From Enoplolaimus lenunculus (lineage: Eukaryota; Nematoda; Enoplea; Enoplida; Thoracostomopsidae), in the NCBI GenBank assembly GCA_030248215.1, contig JASANG010003337.1, forward strand, positions 186,001-250,000: a stretch of 64,000 nucleotides of DNA, read 5' to 3'. The notes beneath the pieces were generated by a model. It saw only the letters and a list, made by a program, of their open reading frames with translations. It was not told the DNA's origin and ran no database searches. The translations under genes were made by a program, and so were the position numbers. This document shows positions 23,232 through 33,745 of the stretch, one piece after another. How positions within the stretch are numbered: the first letter of the stretch is position 1; each line of letters opens with the position of its first letter.

Positions 23232-23475
23232 CACTGTAAATTCCAGTGAGTTGATTAGCCAACTCAGAGAGATAATTGGTTATTTTTGGTCATTTCTGAG
23301 TTAATAGCAATAAACATTAACTCACTCTGCGCTTATTTAATTCCGGCTGAGATGATTAATTAACTCAGAATGAGTCAATCCAATTCAGAATTCTGAAAGA
23401 CCTAACTTAGAGCTCAGGTTTCTGAGTGGATTCAACTCATTCTGAGTTAAAATCAACTCACTGTAAGTTACAGTG
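23232..23475. mobile_element. Family G palindromic MITE
   Basis: The ends are CACTGTAAATTCCAGTGAG and CTCACTGTAAGTTACAGTG. The interior is full of paired GAGTTGATT/AATCAACTC words. Related copies lie at about 38580 and 60040. Confidence 0.65.
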
Positions 23476-23569
23476 TGGGAGCTAGAAACGAAATAGAGTA
23501 TCAGGTTTTAACGAGTGGCAAAGCCACTAACCATTTACCATTGAAACATAGGTAACCTTGTCTGGCTTT

Positions 23570-23935
23570 CCGAAATCCTACTTAAGTATTTACATAAGTT
23601 ATACATAAGTAAGTAATATACTTAAGTTGACGACTGAAGTAAATACTTAAATTTTGAGCAAAATCAAATGCCAAATGTCAGCCATTGCGATAAGAAGAAA
23701 GTAACAGTTTTGCTTTATATTAAGAAGGCAGCGTGAGTCTACAATTTTAATTACACTAAAGGTTAGTATGCCTGAATGGTAAATTTGTAAACTATCAAAT
23801 TTAGTCAGCGACTTAAGTATTTACGTTTACTTAAGTACGCTTTTGAAAACGGCAAAATGGTTAAGTAATAACTTAGCACGCACTTGTACTAAGTCGTGCT
23901 TAAGTACAATTCACAATACCCAGCATTATCCTATT
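23570..23935. mobile_element. Family N element, incomplete
   Basis: GGCTTTCCGAAATCCTACTTAAG at its left, in family form, is followed by many TTAAGTA words. The interior matches 39478-39818. The right end is not clear. Confidence 0.45.
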
Positions 23936-24363
23936 AATATGTTTAATTACCCCGTAAAAAGAACCAGCAGAAACACTGATTAGGATATATTTGACTCGGT
24001 ATTTGTTTTCAGTTTTAAAGTTAACCAGTAGCAATTTTGAAATTTACCACTCGTCGTTGTTTTTGGTCACCTCCAGGGACACCTTATTGTGAACCATGCG
24101 TAATTCACAGGACTCTTCGAAGAAAATATGTTTATTTAGGCGATAGCATTTGTCCTGATTCGTCCAATTTTGAATATAAATCGAAACCGTAAGCTAACTC
24201 AGCATTTCTTAACTGTACAGTTGTAAGATGATTTGCCAGCCGATTCGATGGACATTCAAAAGCTTCAGTCAAATACACCGTCGAGTTCTATTGACAGTAG
24301 GAATCTTTTGTGGTTCCGTTTGATTTGGTAGTTAAAATTGCATTTCTACGGCATAAAATTTAA

Positions 24364-24923
24364 CTCCAATGTTACTTTACGGGGCGTAACAGTAGATTAA
24401 ACGTATTCCTAAGCCTAAACCTAAGCGTTGCAAAAATGTGTTACTAATCCGAAGCCTAAGCCTAAGCGTTGCAAAAATGTGTTACTAATCCGAAGCCTAA
24501 GCCTAAGCGTTGCAAAAATGTGTTCTTTAAGCCGAAGCCTAAGCCTAAGCGTTGCAAAAATGTGTTACTAAGCCGAAGCCTAAGCCTAAGCGTTGCAAAA
24601 ATGTGTTACTAAGCCGAAGCCTAAGCCTAAGCGTTGCAAAAATGTATTCTTAAGCCGAAGCCTAAGCCTAAGCGTTGCAAAAATGTGTTCTTAAGCCAAA
24701 GCCTAAGCCTAAGCGTTGCAAAAATGTGTTCTTAAGCCAAAGCCTAAGCCTAAGCGTTGCAAAAATGCGTTCTTAAGCCGAAGTCTCACATTAACCGTTG
24801 CAAAAATGTGTTCCTGAGCCTAAGCCTAAGCATAAGAATAAGCAAAAAATGTTATCTAGAATATACACCTACTCTTTTATAGACCCACCAGAAACCTGGA
24901 CGCCCCTTAAAGTAACATGGGCC
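24364..24923. mobile_element. Family C2 MITE carrying an expanded 41-bp array
   Basis: It is flanked by perfect 8-bp duplications AAATTTAA (24356-24363 and 24924-24931). The ends are TCCAATGTTACTTTACGG and CCTTAAAGTAACATGGGCC. The core holds about ten copies of a 41-bp unit made of GCCTAAGCCTAAGCG plus TTGCAAAAATGTG, at about 24414-24830. Confidence 0.85.
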
Positions 24924-25081
24924 AAATTTAATACTAAAAGACAGTTGTTGTTTCCAAGTTTAAAAAGACTGTCAATAATACAGAGTTAAAAAACGCTGTT
25001 TCCATGTATACGGTGACTAATCATATGAACACGATAGTGTTCATATATATGGTTCGCGCTTCTCAAGTGCGTGTTTTCAAT

Positions 25082-25264
25082 TTAGTTTGCATGTTGGTAC
25101 TCAAGTAATATCACACCTATGTCGTTTAAATTTTGTACACTGGCATCTTGGTCCGTCGGAAATATCTGTGCCAAAGGATTTGCCAAACGAGCGTGGCCTT
25201 CAGTAGTTACGATCAAAAAACGCCTTACAGAAAGTGCACGAAATTTTCCATTTTGGTTTAGCAC
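25082..25264 (-). CDS. Possible small ORF or terminal exon, unknown
   Basis: A 60-residue frame with protein-like composition (RFLIVTTEGHARLANPLAQ). No domain recognised. It lies 3' of the glycosyltransferase-like gene, beyond the minisatellite, with no clear partner exon. It may be chance. Confidence 0.2.
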   Translation of the reverse strand: MLNQNGKFRALSVRRFLIVTTEGHARLANPLAQIFPTDQDASVQNLNDIGVILLEYQHAN

Positions 25265-25335
25265 TTTTTACCCGTTAGCTAAGTAATTTTATACGATTAT
25301 AACTCTATAGGTACACTCTATAGGGTTTTACGGTC

Positions 25336-25893
25336 AGGTTCACCCCAACGGTTGGTTTCACCTCAACTGTTGGTTTCACCCCAACGGTTGGTTTCACCTC
25401 AATGGTTGGTTTCACCTCAATGGTTGGTTTCACCCCAACGGTTGGTTTCACCCCAACGGTTGGTTTCACCCCAACGGCTGGTTTCACCCCAACGGTTGGT
25501 TTCACCCCAACGGTTGGTTTCACCCCAACGATTGGTTTCACCCCAACGGTTGGTTTCACCCTAACTATTGGTTTCACCCCAACGGTTGGTTTCATCCCAA
25601 TGGTTGGTTTCACCCCAACGGTTGGTTTTACCCCAACGGTTGGTTTCACCCTAACTATTGGTTTCACCCCAACGGTTGGTTTCATCCCAATGGTTGGTTT
25701 CACCCCAACGGTTGGTTTCACCCCAACGATTGGTTTCACCCCAACGGTTGGTTTCACCCCAACGGCTGGTTTCACCCCAACGGTTGGTTTCACCCCAACG
25801 GTTGGTTTCACCCTAACTATTGGTTTCACCCCAACGGTTGGTTTCATCCCAATGGTTGGTTTCACCCCAACGGTTGGTTTTACCCCAACGGAC
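25336..25893. repeat. 18-bp minisatellite, about 31 copies
   Basis: The unit GGTTGGTTTCACCCCAAC repeats without a break. Variants (CTAACTATT, ATCCCAATG, ACGGCTGG) recur in the same order, giving higher-order blocks near 25561, 25651 and 25811. Having a period divisible by three and no stop codons, it is open in several frames on both strands. I read it as satellite, not gene. Confidence 0.9.
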
Positions 25894-26082
25894 TAGTCAC
25901 CCCGTGGTTTGTTTCGCCCCAATGCTTGGTTTTATACAAACTCGTTGGTTAGGCGCTTGTTGTCAGGATAAAAGTTTCTGTAATGCAAACGATTTATTGA
26001 AACTCCGTATTTAGTGTAATCAGTTTTCTCATTTTTCTTAGTTCAGATTGATGGATTAATCAGCAGCTTGGTAAAGCGGTTG

Positions 26083-26719
26083 AAACTAGAAAAATTGTTC
26101 AGCACTTGAGCAGCATGGGATATGCTTCATAGTCCTATGAAAAGAATAGTCACTAGACCAGCACATTCGTTCGATGTAACCTGAAAAAATATAAAGAAAC
26201 TATGGCGTCCAAAATGATGTTGACTATTAAATCTTCTGAAACATATTGCGGATAGCGAAATTTCTGTAATTTTTCTTTTTGTAAGAAACAAATGTTTTGC
26301 TTTAAATGTGTATTGAAGTTTTCTACAAGAACGTATTAAACTCACCTTTGGCTCTCAATTAACATAGTTAATTGAATTTTATAAGAACACTGTATGGTGA
26401 CATAATTGGTGAGTTAAGAATACTGACGACCAATTTTGTTAGATACTTTCTTTAGCAAGGCGTTGTCACAAAACTCACCACATTCTGGCAGCATCCATTA
26501 ATCTGGCAAAAGCAAAAATCACTATAATTTAGCCGTGTCTCTGTAACCCTGCCATTATCTGAGAAATTTCTTAAAATGGTCAACATGATTTTGGACGCCA
26601 TTGTTTCTTTATATTTTTCCAGGTTACATCGAACGAATGTGCTGGTCTAGTGACTATCCTTTTCATAGGAATATGAAGCATATCCGATGCTGCTCAAATG
26701 CTGAGCAATTTTTTCTAGT
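26083..26719. repeat. Inverted duplication spanning the glycosyltransferase-like 3' end
   Basis: The left arm (about 26083-26225) and right arm (about 26572-26719) are near-identical inverted copies. Both contain AGTCACTAGACCAGCACA and TTCGTTCGATGTAACCTG. The right arm includes the stop codon of the gene. The spacer is about 345 bp. A transcript reading through would form a hairpin stem of about 140 bp. Confidence 0.8.
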
Positions 26720-29700
26720 TAATCATCGGAACCCACTGCAGAACAAATTGTAGCCAAGAATGAACAATGTACGGTACTGCAAGTCGTAAACTAACAGGAT
26801 CCATCCATAATGCAACTGAGTTGAGACGTATTTGTTTCACAAGCTCCAAGGAACATCGTCTATTTACAGAACCGTTCTGGTCAGCGGTCACAAAATTCAT
26901 TTTCCACCGTTGCAAATTTTCAACAGTCGTATTCAAGTTTAAATGCTGATTTTGATATGGCCAAACTGAATACCGAATAGCGATTGACGCTGAGCGTTTT
27001 CGTTGAGTTGGAGTCAGCAAATAATACGCAGAACTCGCGATGTGATTTTTGCGTAAAAATTCACACGTAACGTTAGCGTACCGCAAATGACAAAGTTGTT
27101 GTATTGCGGTGGAGTCATGAGCTACAACGGTAGAATTGGCTGGTACGATCGTCGCCAGAAGGGTTTCCATAAATAGACGAGTGCGGTTCGAGGATCGAAC
27201 GCAATACGTTCCAAGATCAGGAATGGTTGCCATTGGTCCCCAATAGCCCACGGTATCCATGATAATGTCCCATTTGGGACGAGTCTGAAAAATACTTTGA
27301 TTCCTAATCAGTTTGCGTAGAAACAATTTTAAAATTTCTATCGGTTTTTTGGTATCAACAAACTTTAAGCATTCAAAATGTTTGCATATTCAATCAACAT
27401 TGAGTTGTCTACCGCAAAATTTTGGGTGTGGAATCTATTGGCAGTATAAGGTCGGTAACTTCAGACAAAGTTCAAAGCCACCCTTCGTCGGCGGGGCAGC
27501 CACCCCTCATCCGCTCATCCGTGTTCGGGATGGGAATATCCATTCCAGACTCGTAGTGCGGTTGTACTTTATTGCGTCGTTTGCTTATCCATTTGTCAAC
27601 CCACCCCGTATGGGAACAAAAGTAGCCGATTTGGCTCCATAGGACAGGCTTTAATTCTATTTTAAAGAATTAGCTCTGATTTGAAAATTTTTTACGCTAA
27701 ATTATTCTATTTTAAACATGTAAATAGGACCAGTTTTTAATGGAGTTGTGGTGCGCCAACCACAGTCTGTCCTGCTCTCATCACTGCGGTGATCTGGTTA
27801 ATTGTACCATAAAAAACGAACGTCATATGTAAATAATCATTATGACAAATGCCACAATCAAAAAAGGAATAGAACCTGTCCACTGTATAATAGTATGCAT
27901 AATATGATTGAAACTAAACGCCCACCACGTTTCCGGATGGCAAATAAATTAAATCCATTATTTAATCTTTCTGCTTTTTTGGCCACGGGCAGGGTGCAAC
28001 CGGAATTCCGGCTCCGGAAGGGAAAAACGGTATTTTTCACTATCCGGTTCCGGTAAGAAATCTGGTTTTTTTCACTGGAATTTTCCGGTATTTTCGGTAT
28101 TGAAAATTATTTCTCATTCGGAAATTTATGAAAAATTGGCGTATTATTCAAACTTATTTATCTAAAGTTGCCCTAGTTTGTACGGCCAAAATTTTCAATT
28201 TGTGCTACACTCCGTAATTTATCATATGTTTCCACCTACTGCATTTGTTTCAAGATTTTGACATTCTAAATGGGGTATTTACAGTATTTAAAGCGACAAA
28301 ATTACGCTTAAAAATGGATTTTTCGGTAACAAATATTTTTATTTTTCGGTTCCGGCTCCGATTGCGGTTCCCCGGTTCCGGGTCCGGTTCCGGTATTTAA
28401 TAATTCCGATTGCACCATGGCCACGGGCAAGCAAAATGTGCCGCTCTACATCTGGGTACTTGTTAATACTTGAACCACAGAAGGTCCTCATATGACACAC
28501 ATAATGGCTGGGTTTCTGAAATCTCACATAAGCAATTTTACTTGTTAGTTTTTAAGTATTCCAAAGACGCTTAAGTTAATAATAATTAAATTTTTCAACG
28601 TAAATAAAATAAATGCCATTTGAGAACGAGCGAAATAGTCAAAAAGTTTACTTATATCCTAATATCAAGCGATTAACTTGACACTCTGAGTCCAATTAAC
28701 CAAGATTAATATGGTGAAATGTTCAGTAAATGATAGGATAAACACGCTCAGCAACTCAAGTATCTACTTTACTTAAGCACAATTTTAAAACCGAAAAATT
28801 GGTTAAGTATTTGCTTTAACAAAAACTTAAATACCAGGCTAAAAGTAGGGTTTCAGAAACCTAACCATTGTCTTTAATAAAACAGGCTTAGGTTTAGTAC
28901 AATAACACAAGCAGTAATGTGTGCAAAATTTTGACTTATAAAATTAGCACCAGTTTGAAGAATATAAACAAGTAACCATATTTGCTTTTTGGCTGGCTTT
29001 CCGAAACCCTACTTAAGTGCAATTTAGTGCTTGAATACGAGCTAAGTAATTGCTTAACTATTTTGCCGTTTTTAAAACCGTACTTTAAAGTTAATACGTA
29101 AATACTTAATCCTTTCTCACATGGATATTTTCTATTTCCCTTGAGACCTACATTTATGCTACGATTCGAACTCCAGTGACTGGAGTGGGAGGCGTATACC
29201 ATCACCACTCAGCTATAGGAGCTTGACGCTCGAGACCGAGTGGGCTCTCACGTCTTGTGGTGATTTAGTACTATGTATACGTGTTGCAATTGTTAAACAC
29301 GGTTCGATATATATTACTTAACGTATATACACTGCGCTGAGTTGCCTACAGGCAACTGAATGTGAGAAGGGGTTAAGTTACTGATTAAATTTGATTGATT
29401 ACAAATTTACCGTTTATCATGGCAATTGCCGATATTTGCCATTTCTTTGGTTGTGCTCGAAAATCGAAGTACTTAAGCTGGCGATTGAAGTAATTACTTA
29501 AGCATAACATAAGTAAATACTTAAGTAAGATTTCAGAAACCCAGCCAATATCTCGCTTACTCTTTGAAAATGTAATACGCTTGAAAAATCGCGTAGCCAA
29601 ATTGTGTCGACGGTAGAAAAACAGAACATTCCATCAAAATGCTGGCTGATCATTGTTGCAAGTCTGGTTCGAATTGCCCAAGTTATATCAAAATCGGTGT

Positions 29701-30124
29701 TATATTGTTTTGCGGTCAAATTCGCATATAATTCGTCAAATGGCAAATATAACACATTGTTAGGGATCCAAAGCGTTTTCATACGCTCTTGAGAGACGCC
29801 ATCGAACGCTACGAATAAAATATTTCCATGAATCCTTGACGATGCGACTATTTGTAAATTGCAAGCTAAATTTTCTGCAAAATCAACGTTTCGACTATGA
29901 ATTAAGTAGATTAATTTCGGATGATCACGATTTGTTCGATTGAATGCTTCCACAATCTGGTGTATCCCGTCGATCAGGTTTGGTTGCAAAATTTGATATT
30001 TCACTGCATTTAACAGCGCAAGGTCACCCGTGACGTTGGTCCATAAATGCTTTAGTGAACCAGCGATTAGAGCCATTATTAACGATGTTACAAGTATTGA
30101 AACAGATAATTGAGTAGGTTGCAT
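26715..30124 (-). CDS. Type II membrane glycosyltransferase-like protein (Nucleotid_trans/GT77-like)
   Basis: Two exons, 30124-29561 and 27284-26715, joined in phase 0 (donor AGA/GTAAGC, acceptor TATTTTTCAG), encode 377 residues. A short cytosolic tail is followed by a signal anchor (about 6-25), then a lumenal domain with several N-glycosylation sequons. It shows the pattern of Nucleotid_trans transferases: a helix with R-TRLATMI, a strand ending in TVDTIWLRDF (171-180), where the family has DxDxxWLRDP, and a later PDLGTYCVRSSNRTRLFME, where the family has N-GF-Y-R-T. The expected first Asp of DxD is Thr171, so metal binding and activity are uncertain. The family transfers sugars in the Golgi; donor and acceptor cannot be inferred. 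The intron holds E, N and I elements. An A element lies about 65 bp upstream of the start codon. Confidence 0.75.
27990..28419. mobile_element. Family E MITE (hAT-like) in the glycosyltransferase-like intron
   Basis: The ends are CAGGGTGCAACCGGAAT and ATTCCGATTGCACCATG. Perfect 8-bp duplications GCCACGGG lie at 27982-27989 and 28420-28427. The interior is rich in CCGGTTCCGG words. Confidence 0.85.
28504..28875. mobile_element. Family N MITE
   Basis: It starts TGGCTGGGTTTCTGAAATC and ends GGGTTTCAGAAACCTAACCA. The interior is made of CTTAAGTA words. It lies in the intron of the glycosyltransferase-like gene. Confidence 0.6.
28988..29547. mobile_element. Family N MITE with nested I element, abutting a donor site
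   Basis: The left end is TTGGCTGGCTTTCCGAAACC and the right end is GATTTCAGAAACCCAGCCAA. An I element (29107-29376) is inserted inside. The right end is 13 nt from the donor of exon 1 (29560). Confidence 0.65.
29107..29376. mobile_element. Family I MITE with tRNA-like Pol III promoter
   Basis: It is bounded by TTAAT/GGTTAA, with ends CCTTTCTCACATGGA and TGTGAGAAGGGG. On the minus strand it has an A box TAGCTGAGTGG (29205-29215) and a B box AGTTCGAATCG (29162-29173), as in tRNA genes. No complete tRNA cloverleaf could be drawn. Confidence 0.7.
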
Positions 30125-30190
30125 TTTATAACTGAAGAGTTAAAATGTAAACGAGCTCTTGTATACGTTTCCAGTTATATTTTACGTTAA

Positions 30191-30466
30191 TGCCCGATTC
30201 ACACGTGCAAGTTTTTGCTGCGAGAGCTTGTAGCTGCAATATGCAGTTCCAAGTTGTGGTCAAAATCCCGTTCGAAAAACTTGCAGTTGCGCATGATTCA
30301 TTAAAATTCATAGCTACGAATTTAGTACGCACGTGTGAGAACAACCAGGCAAGATCACTGAATATATGACAGCCGCTTTGCCATTGGCTGATGAAAAAAT
30401 ACAAGTTCTGCGTGCAATTTGCAGCTGCAAGTTTTCGCAGCAAAAACTTTCACCTGTGAATAGGGC
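30191..30466. mobile_element. Family A MITE upstream of the glycosyltransferase-like gene
   Basis: Perfect TTAA duplications lie at 30187-30190 and 30467-30470. The ends are TGCCCGATTCACACGTGC and CACCTGTGAATAGGGC. It lies 66 bp 5' of the start codon, so inside the 5' UTR or core promoter. Confidence 0.85.
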
Positions 30467-30981
30467 TTAATTGTTAAGATATTAAAATATGTGCTAACAG
30501 CATTGGAATTATGGATTTCAAAATTTCAAACCCAAAATTTAATTTTTCAGTTTTTGAACTTAATTAACAATGGTCAATCAGAAGCGCCAACATCAGTATA
30601 CCTTAACTCGTTGAATTTTTAGTTACCGTAAATAAAGACATTTCAAAAATAAAATTTCAAACAGCAAAATGTATCTCTCAAGTCTTAAGCATCCGCAATC
30701 CACAACTGTACTTTTACGCTGTGAAAAATAAATTATGTTCTACGTTTTGAAGAAACCGTCGCTTCTACGCCTGTGCACGTGTATCTTTGAAAGACACAAA
30801 GTTAAAGTATTTATGAATAAAAGTAAATTTAACAAAATATTTAACGTTTTTATTGCAAACCTATTATTGTAATTTTAAATGATTTAGAATTGCCCATGAT
30901 TAAACTGCCATCAATTGTGGTATGGTTCTTAAAATATTAAAGCCACGTTTAAAACAACAAACAAATTGTACTAAAACTATA

Positions 30982-31168
30982 CGACAGATAGAACAAGGCC
31001 GGATCGTTTTCCTATGGGGCTGTAATAGATTTAGTTCGCTTTAGATTAACCTTTTTGCTCAGGCTTAGGCTTAGGCTAAGGAATAGGCTCATCTTTACGT
31101 TTAGGCTTGGGTTTAGGCTTATTTGGAATATGCTTATTGTTGGGTGTCTGTTCTATAGGTACATGGGC
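30982..31168. mobile_element. Family C3 MITE
   Basis: The ends are AGATAGAACAAGGCCGG and GTTCTATAGGTACATGGGCC, around a core of TTAGGC repeats. Confidence 0.65.
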
Positions 31169-31921
31169 CGAACTCTACAATAAATCATCTATCAGAGTTT
31201 GTATCGATTATAGCATACAGAAACGGAACTTTGTTGCTCGTTCAACTCATAAAAGCTGCAACTGCGACGACTATGAAGTAAAACACTGCAAATGAAAACA
31301 AACTGTTTACTTTTCGTCAACGAACGTCTTCACTAACAAATGTCGTTTATATATACATACTCGATATGCACTATATAATTAAAGCTGGAACGCCCCATAT
31401 ACGTATTTTTGACAGTAAACATTTCTGCTGGTTTTCATCAGCATACAAATTATACTAAAACGTTTATAGTTTTAAATATATTGATTTAGGTTCTACATTG
31501 TTCTATATGCTTTTTAATTGCGTAGGGACATTGTTGGACGAAATATGTTGGCGTCGATTGCAAGCCTGATTAGGAAATATAAAATTATAATTTTTACCGC
31601 ATAATCTGGTAATGTGGTATGTAGAACCTGGAGCTTTGCCAATTTAGGATTAGGGAAAATTTTGATACGCCGCGATCCTGGGATGTTATGGTGTGAAAGA
31701 GTGTGGATAACTCAGGTTTCAATTGGTTTAAAACTATGAGACAGAGTAATTTTAAAATTGTTGTGTATGAACGACGGGTCATCCAATCAAAATTTGAAGA
31801 AAAGTTTCTGAAGGGGGTTATTGCGAATATATGGTGATGATCTTGAAAAAATTGTGGCATTCACGTAAGTACCATATTTCCAAAAAAGGGTCAGCTAACC
31901 GGACTCTGTTTCTAAGCACAG

Positions 31922-32287
31922 CAGGGTACAACCGGAGGTCTGCTTTCGGCACTGGCTCCGACAGAAAATATGCCTCCGGCTGCGGTAGAGTTTTTGCCGG
32001 AGGTTCAGGCAATTTCGGCAGCAAAATTTTGCATAATTTTGTAAAAAATTTTCTGTTTAGTGCGTTTTGTTTTACTTTTGACACAATTTTCAAGAAAATT
32101 TTTCCGAAATTTTGTAGAAAATTTTCGTTAAACCAAACAACTATAACAACATGTTGCATGATATTGCTAAAAATAACTAAAATTAACCATCATTTTTACT
32201 ACCTAATTTCGCGTCACCTCCGACTCCGGCAATTTTCGTTGACCGTCGACGGCGGATCTGGTATTTTTCACTTCCGGTTGCACCCTG
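31922..32287. mobile_element. Family E MITE
   Basis: The ends are CAGGGTACAACCGGAG and CTTCCGGTTGCACCCTG. It is flanked by AAGCACAG and ATGCACAG (7 of 8 match), consistent with an 8-bp hAT-type duplication. Confidence 0.8.
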
Positions 32288-33363
32288 ATGCACAGACACA
32301 GATATCTTGAGCAACCCCTTTTGAAACATGTTTGAATGTTCATAAACTTGTATTAAATGCTCAGTATCTCATGGCAGTAAACTAGTGTTTATCGTGGACA
32401 ATCATCGAGATGTAGGAAAGCCTTGTGAATAAATATATGCGTATACCATTCTCCTCCAAAAGTATACATATTGAATTTACCCCGTGGCCGGGTAAGCTCC
32501 TCACCCCGAACCACTTCGAGTCGTATGCGATCTACATCGCCAACAACTCAGGTTCAATCTTAGGTTTAGTAATAACCTGCACAGGCTTTCAGAATTATGG
32601 TACTGCAATTTGGTTATATACACAAAGAAGGCTTAGGCGTATATTTCTTAGTTTGGCGTAGAAGCATTATTTTGTGGCTTTATGCAGTGGTTTAGGCTCA
32701 GAAACAGGATACGTTTCAAGTTTTAAGCTTAATCTTAGCTTTTCTGAAACCTTACATTTAGATTCTGGTGGGTGTTAAGGTTGTGTTTTCTGTTCATGAT
32801 TACGCTGAGATTCAACCATAGATTGTTTAGTATTTATTGTTTCTTCGAATTTGAGAAGTACTGAAATTTAGACAATTTTTTCGTAATTTTAAGCCCTTCA
32901 ATGTGTGTGTTTCTTCACTTATTTTCGTTCGGACGTCTTTCTTAGTTTTCTTCTTCAAGTTGCGAAATTAAATATCGTTTACTGTTTGTTACAGCAACGT
33001 TTTACGGCTGACATTGAAACTCAACGAATCTGCGTTCAATATTTAGTGGTTCCGTAGTAATTCGTACGCCTGTCGCGAATTTCACGGCTATTGCTCTGTA
33101 TATATACGACATATTGAGTGTTCTAACGCGTCTTATTCAACAGAAATATTTAAAAATTAATATAATTTCAGATTTTTAAAATTCACTGTCCATTTTCCCA
33201 CAGCGATTTGCGATTTTCAACTGAATCTAATATGCTATCATTCACAATTAATACTTCTGCGGCTAAATGGTTGAATTTGAACGACAGCTTTTGACGCAAG
33301 GGTTCATATTCTCAAATGCGTATAAAGCAACTCTCATCAGTTTAGTATAAAGTCACTATACCT

Positions 33364-33532
33364 GGCCCGTAGCCGGCTCACCGCGCTAGAAGGCTAAAAA
33401 AATTTCAGGAGGGGCATGCAAGAGTTTTCGTTGACTTGCAAGCAAGGTTGAATGTTTTCTAGGGGAGGGGGCAAAATTCTTCCAGGGTGGGCTGGAGTTC
33501 TCCCTGGCTCCGCACCCCTTTGGCTATGGGCC
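33364..33532. mobile_element. Family J MITE
   Basis: The ends are GGCCCGTAGCCGGCTCACC and TTTGGCTATGGGCC. The interior holds the J words TTTCAGGAGGGGCAT and AAGCAAGGTTGAA. Confidence 0.7.
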
Positions 33533-33745
33533 CGTCACTATGCGAATAATGAACTAAATTTTAAGCCTTAGCATTCACTATTTCGAAAGTGACAAGACCT
33601 ATCACCAACTGGCGACAGTTGCTACACACGTTTGAGAATGCGGGCCAAGAACTCAGCTAGCACTTGTTCAAAAACGTCGCCACATTTTTAGTTCTGCAAT
33701 GGGTCACAGCGTTCGAATCTAATTATTGTGCGTATGTCCTCTTAT

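Larger units (their letters stand above)
14589..26714. other. Gene-poor intergenic region, repeats only
   Basis: No gene could be supported here. Small open frames at 14906-15148 (Arg/Lys-rich), 15590-16045 and 18136-18441 lack recognisable domains or a partner exon. Unclassified AT-rich sequence fills 15.2-16.0, 17.3-18.4 and 22.4-23.2 kb. The repeats are listed separately. Confidence 0.5.

Noticed and set aside
24414-24830. Internal telomere or chromosome-fusion scar
   Set aside because: The TTAGGC runs lie between transposon ends with target duplications and recur at about 20 sites, so they are transposon cores.
25305-25865. 186-residue frame of VKPTVG repeats as a repetitive protein gene
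   Set aside because: It is the translation of an 18-bp minisatellite open on both strands, with no splice or promoter context.
27461-27660. GC-richer patch in the glycosyltransferase-like intron as a structural RNA (5S or snRNA)
   Set aside because: No match to conserved 5S, U1, U2 or U6 motifs, and no consistent pairing was seen.
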